From assembly GCA_944329545.1 (NCBI GenBank), contig CALVIK010000108.1, positions 1-5,293 on the forward strand: DNA of 5,293 nucleotides, read 5' to 3'. This document shows, in pieces, positions 4,607-5,293 of the stretch. The DNA is from an uncultured Bacilli bacterium (GTDB lineage: Bacteria > Bacillota_I > Bacilli_A > RF39 > UBA660). Positions within the stretch are counted from its first letter, which is position 1. Each line of letters starts with the position of its first letter. The notes below the pieces were generated by a model. The model did not search any database. It worked only from the letters and a program-made list of their open reading frames with translations, and was not told the origin of the DNA. The translations under genes were made by a program, and so were the position numbers.

Positions 4607-5293
4607 TGTTACTAATTATAGTGAAACAAGTAAAATTTTAAATATTATTACGCAAAAATATGGCTTAATAGGAGTTTTGGCTAAAGGCGCTAGAACTTTA
4701 AAAAGTCCTTTTCGAAGTTTTACTGATAAACTTACTTATGCTAAATTTATAATTTACTATAAAGAGGGGAAACTTTCTACTTTAAAAGAAATTAATGTTA
4801 TTAATCCTTTTAAAAACATTCGAAGAAGTATTGATAAAATTAGTTATGCCACATATTTATTAGAACTTGCTGAAGGTGTAATAAAACAAAATGATGATAA
4901 GAATGTTTATAAGTTATTAGTAGATACTTTAATTAAAATAGACGAAGGTTTTGATCCTTTAGTTTTGATGAATATTTTAGAACTTAAATATTTGAATTAT
5001 TTAGGGGTTATGCCAATCATTGATAAATGTGCTTTATGTGGTAAAAAAACTGGTATACTTACTTTATCTAGTTATCGCGGAGGGTATGTTTGTCAAAAGT
5101 GTTATACTAATGAAGTTTTAGTTACTGATAAAACCATAAAATTAATTCGAATGTTTTATTATGTTGATATAGCTAAAATATCAAAATTAGATATCAGTAG
5201 TAAATCAAAATTAGAAATAAATAATTTTTTAGATGATTATTATGATAGATATACGGGTCTTTATTTTAAAAGCAAAAAGTTTATTAAAAATTT
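4578..5293 (+). CDS. recO: DNA repair protein RecO (3' end cut by the window)
   Basis: The reading frame is open from ATG 4578 to the window end: 238 complete codons of a protein usually about 240-260 long, so only a few residues are likely missing. Residues 1-80 form the N-terminal OB-fold domain, beginning with the family-typical E-G-I-I-I-N-V-x-N-Y-S-E-T-S-K-I and containing G33-x-L-A-K-G-A-R-T. A helical domain follows. The zinc-finger cysteines are complete: C151-A-L-C154 and C172-Q-K-C175, with the Y166-R-G-G-Y segment before the second pair. RecO loads RecA onto SSB-coated single-stranded DNA with RecR during gap repair. The ribosome-binding site is AAGGA (4564-4568), 9 nt upstream and inside yqzL. 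The order era-yqzL-recO is the Bacillus order apart from the extra gene before yqzL. Confidence 0.95.
   Translation, partial: MEEVEGIIINVTNYSETSKILNIITQKYGLIGVLAKGARTLKSPFRSFTDKLTYAKFIIYYKEGKLSTLKEINVINPFKNIRRSIDKISYATYLLELAEGVIKQNDDKNVYKLLVDTLIKIDEGFDPLVLMNILELKYLNYLGVMPIIDKCALCGKKTGILTLSSYRGGYVCQKCYTNEVLVTDKTIKLIRMFYYVDIAKISKLDISSKSKLEINNFLDDYYDRYTGLYFKSKKFIKN

Overview
The window is a very AT-rich (roughly a quarter GC by eye), densely packed, single-strand stretch of a Firmicutes/Bacilli-type chromosome. The gene order is the core block known from Bacillus subtilis as yqfC-yqfD-(phoH-yqfF)-yqfG/ybeY-dgkA-(cdd)-era-yqzL-recO. TGA is used as a stop (yqfC, yqfD) and TGG for Trp, so this is standard bacterial code and not a code-altered Mollicute. 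The AT content, short leaders and thinned gene block fit an uncultured gut-type Bacilli lineage with a reduced genome. That taxonomic guess is inference.

Region 1-105 is the 3' end of an unrecognised gene. Region 106-345 holds a candidate extended -10 promoter, a good Shine-Dalgarno and ATG opening a 58-codon single-membrane-segment ORF, and inside that ORF a hairpin plus U-run that looks like an intrinsic terminator. Region 357-2198 is a tightly coupled trio: yqfC and yqfD (sporulation-associated families; ATGA overlap) and a VanZ-family membrane protein (14-nt overlap with yqfD). VanZ sits where B. subtilis has phoH and pgpH.

A near-consensus promoter (TTGAAA-17-TATAAT) inside the 3' end of the vanZ gene then starts a housekeeping run: ybeY (rRNA maturation endonuclease), dgkA (undecaprenol/diacylglycerol kinase, overlapping ybeY by 23 nt) and era (ribosome-assembly GTPase). 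ybeY and era both act in small-subunit maturation; dgkA recycles the lipid carrier or lipid for envelope synthesis. cdd, which lies between dgkA and era in B. subtilis, is absent.

Region 3966-4449 contains its own promoter and an unrecognised, strongly acidic 143-residue protein inserted between era and the yqzL-recO pair. yqzL (37 residues) and recO (recombinational repair; cut by the window end after 238 codons) overlap by 29 nt, and a hairpin covers the yqzL ribosome-binding site.

Most of the window is ordinary core chromosome. The points worth a second look are the acidic protein, the leader ORF with an internal terminator-like hairpin, the VanZ replacement, and the hairpin over the yqzL ribosome-binding site. 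I saw no mobile element, CRISPR array, tRNA or rRNA.
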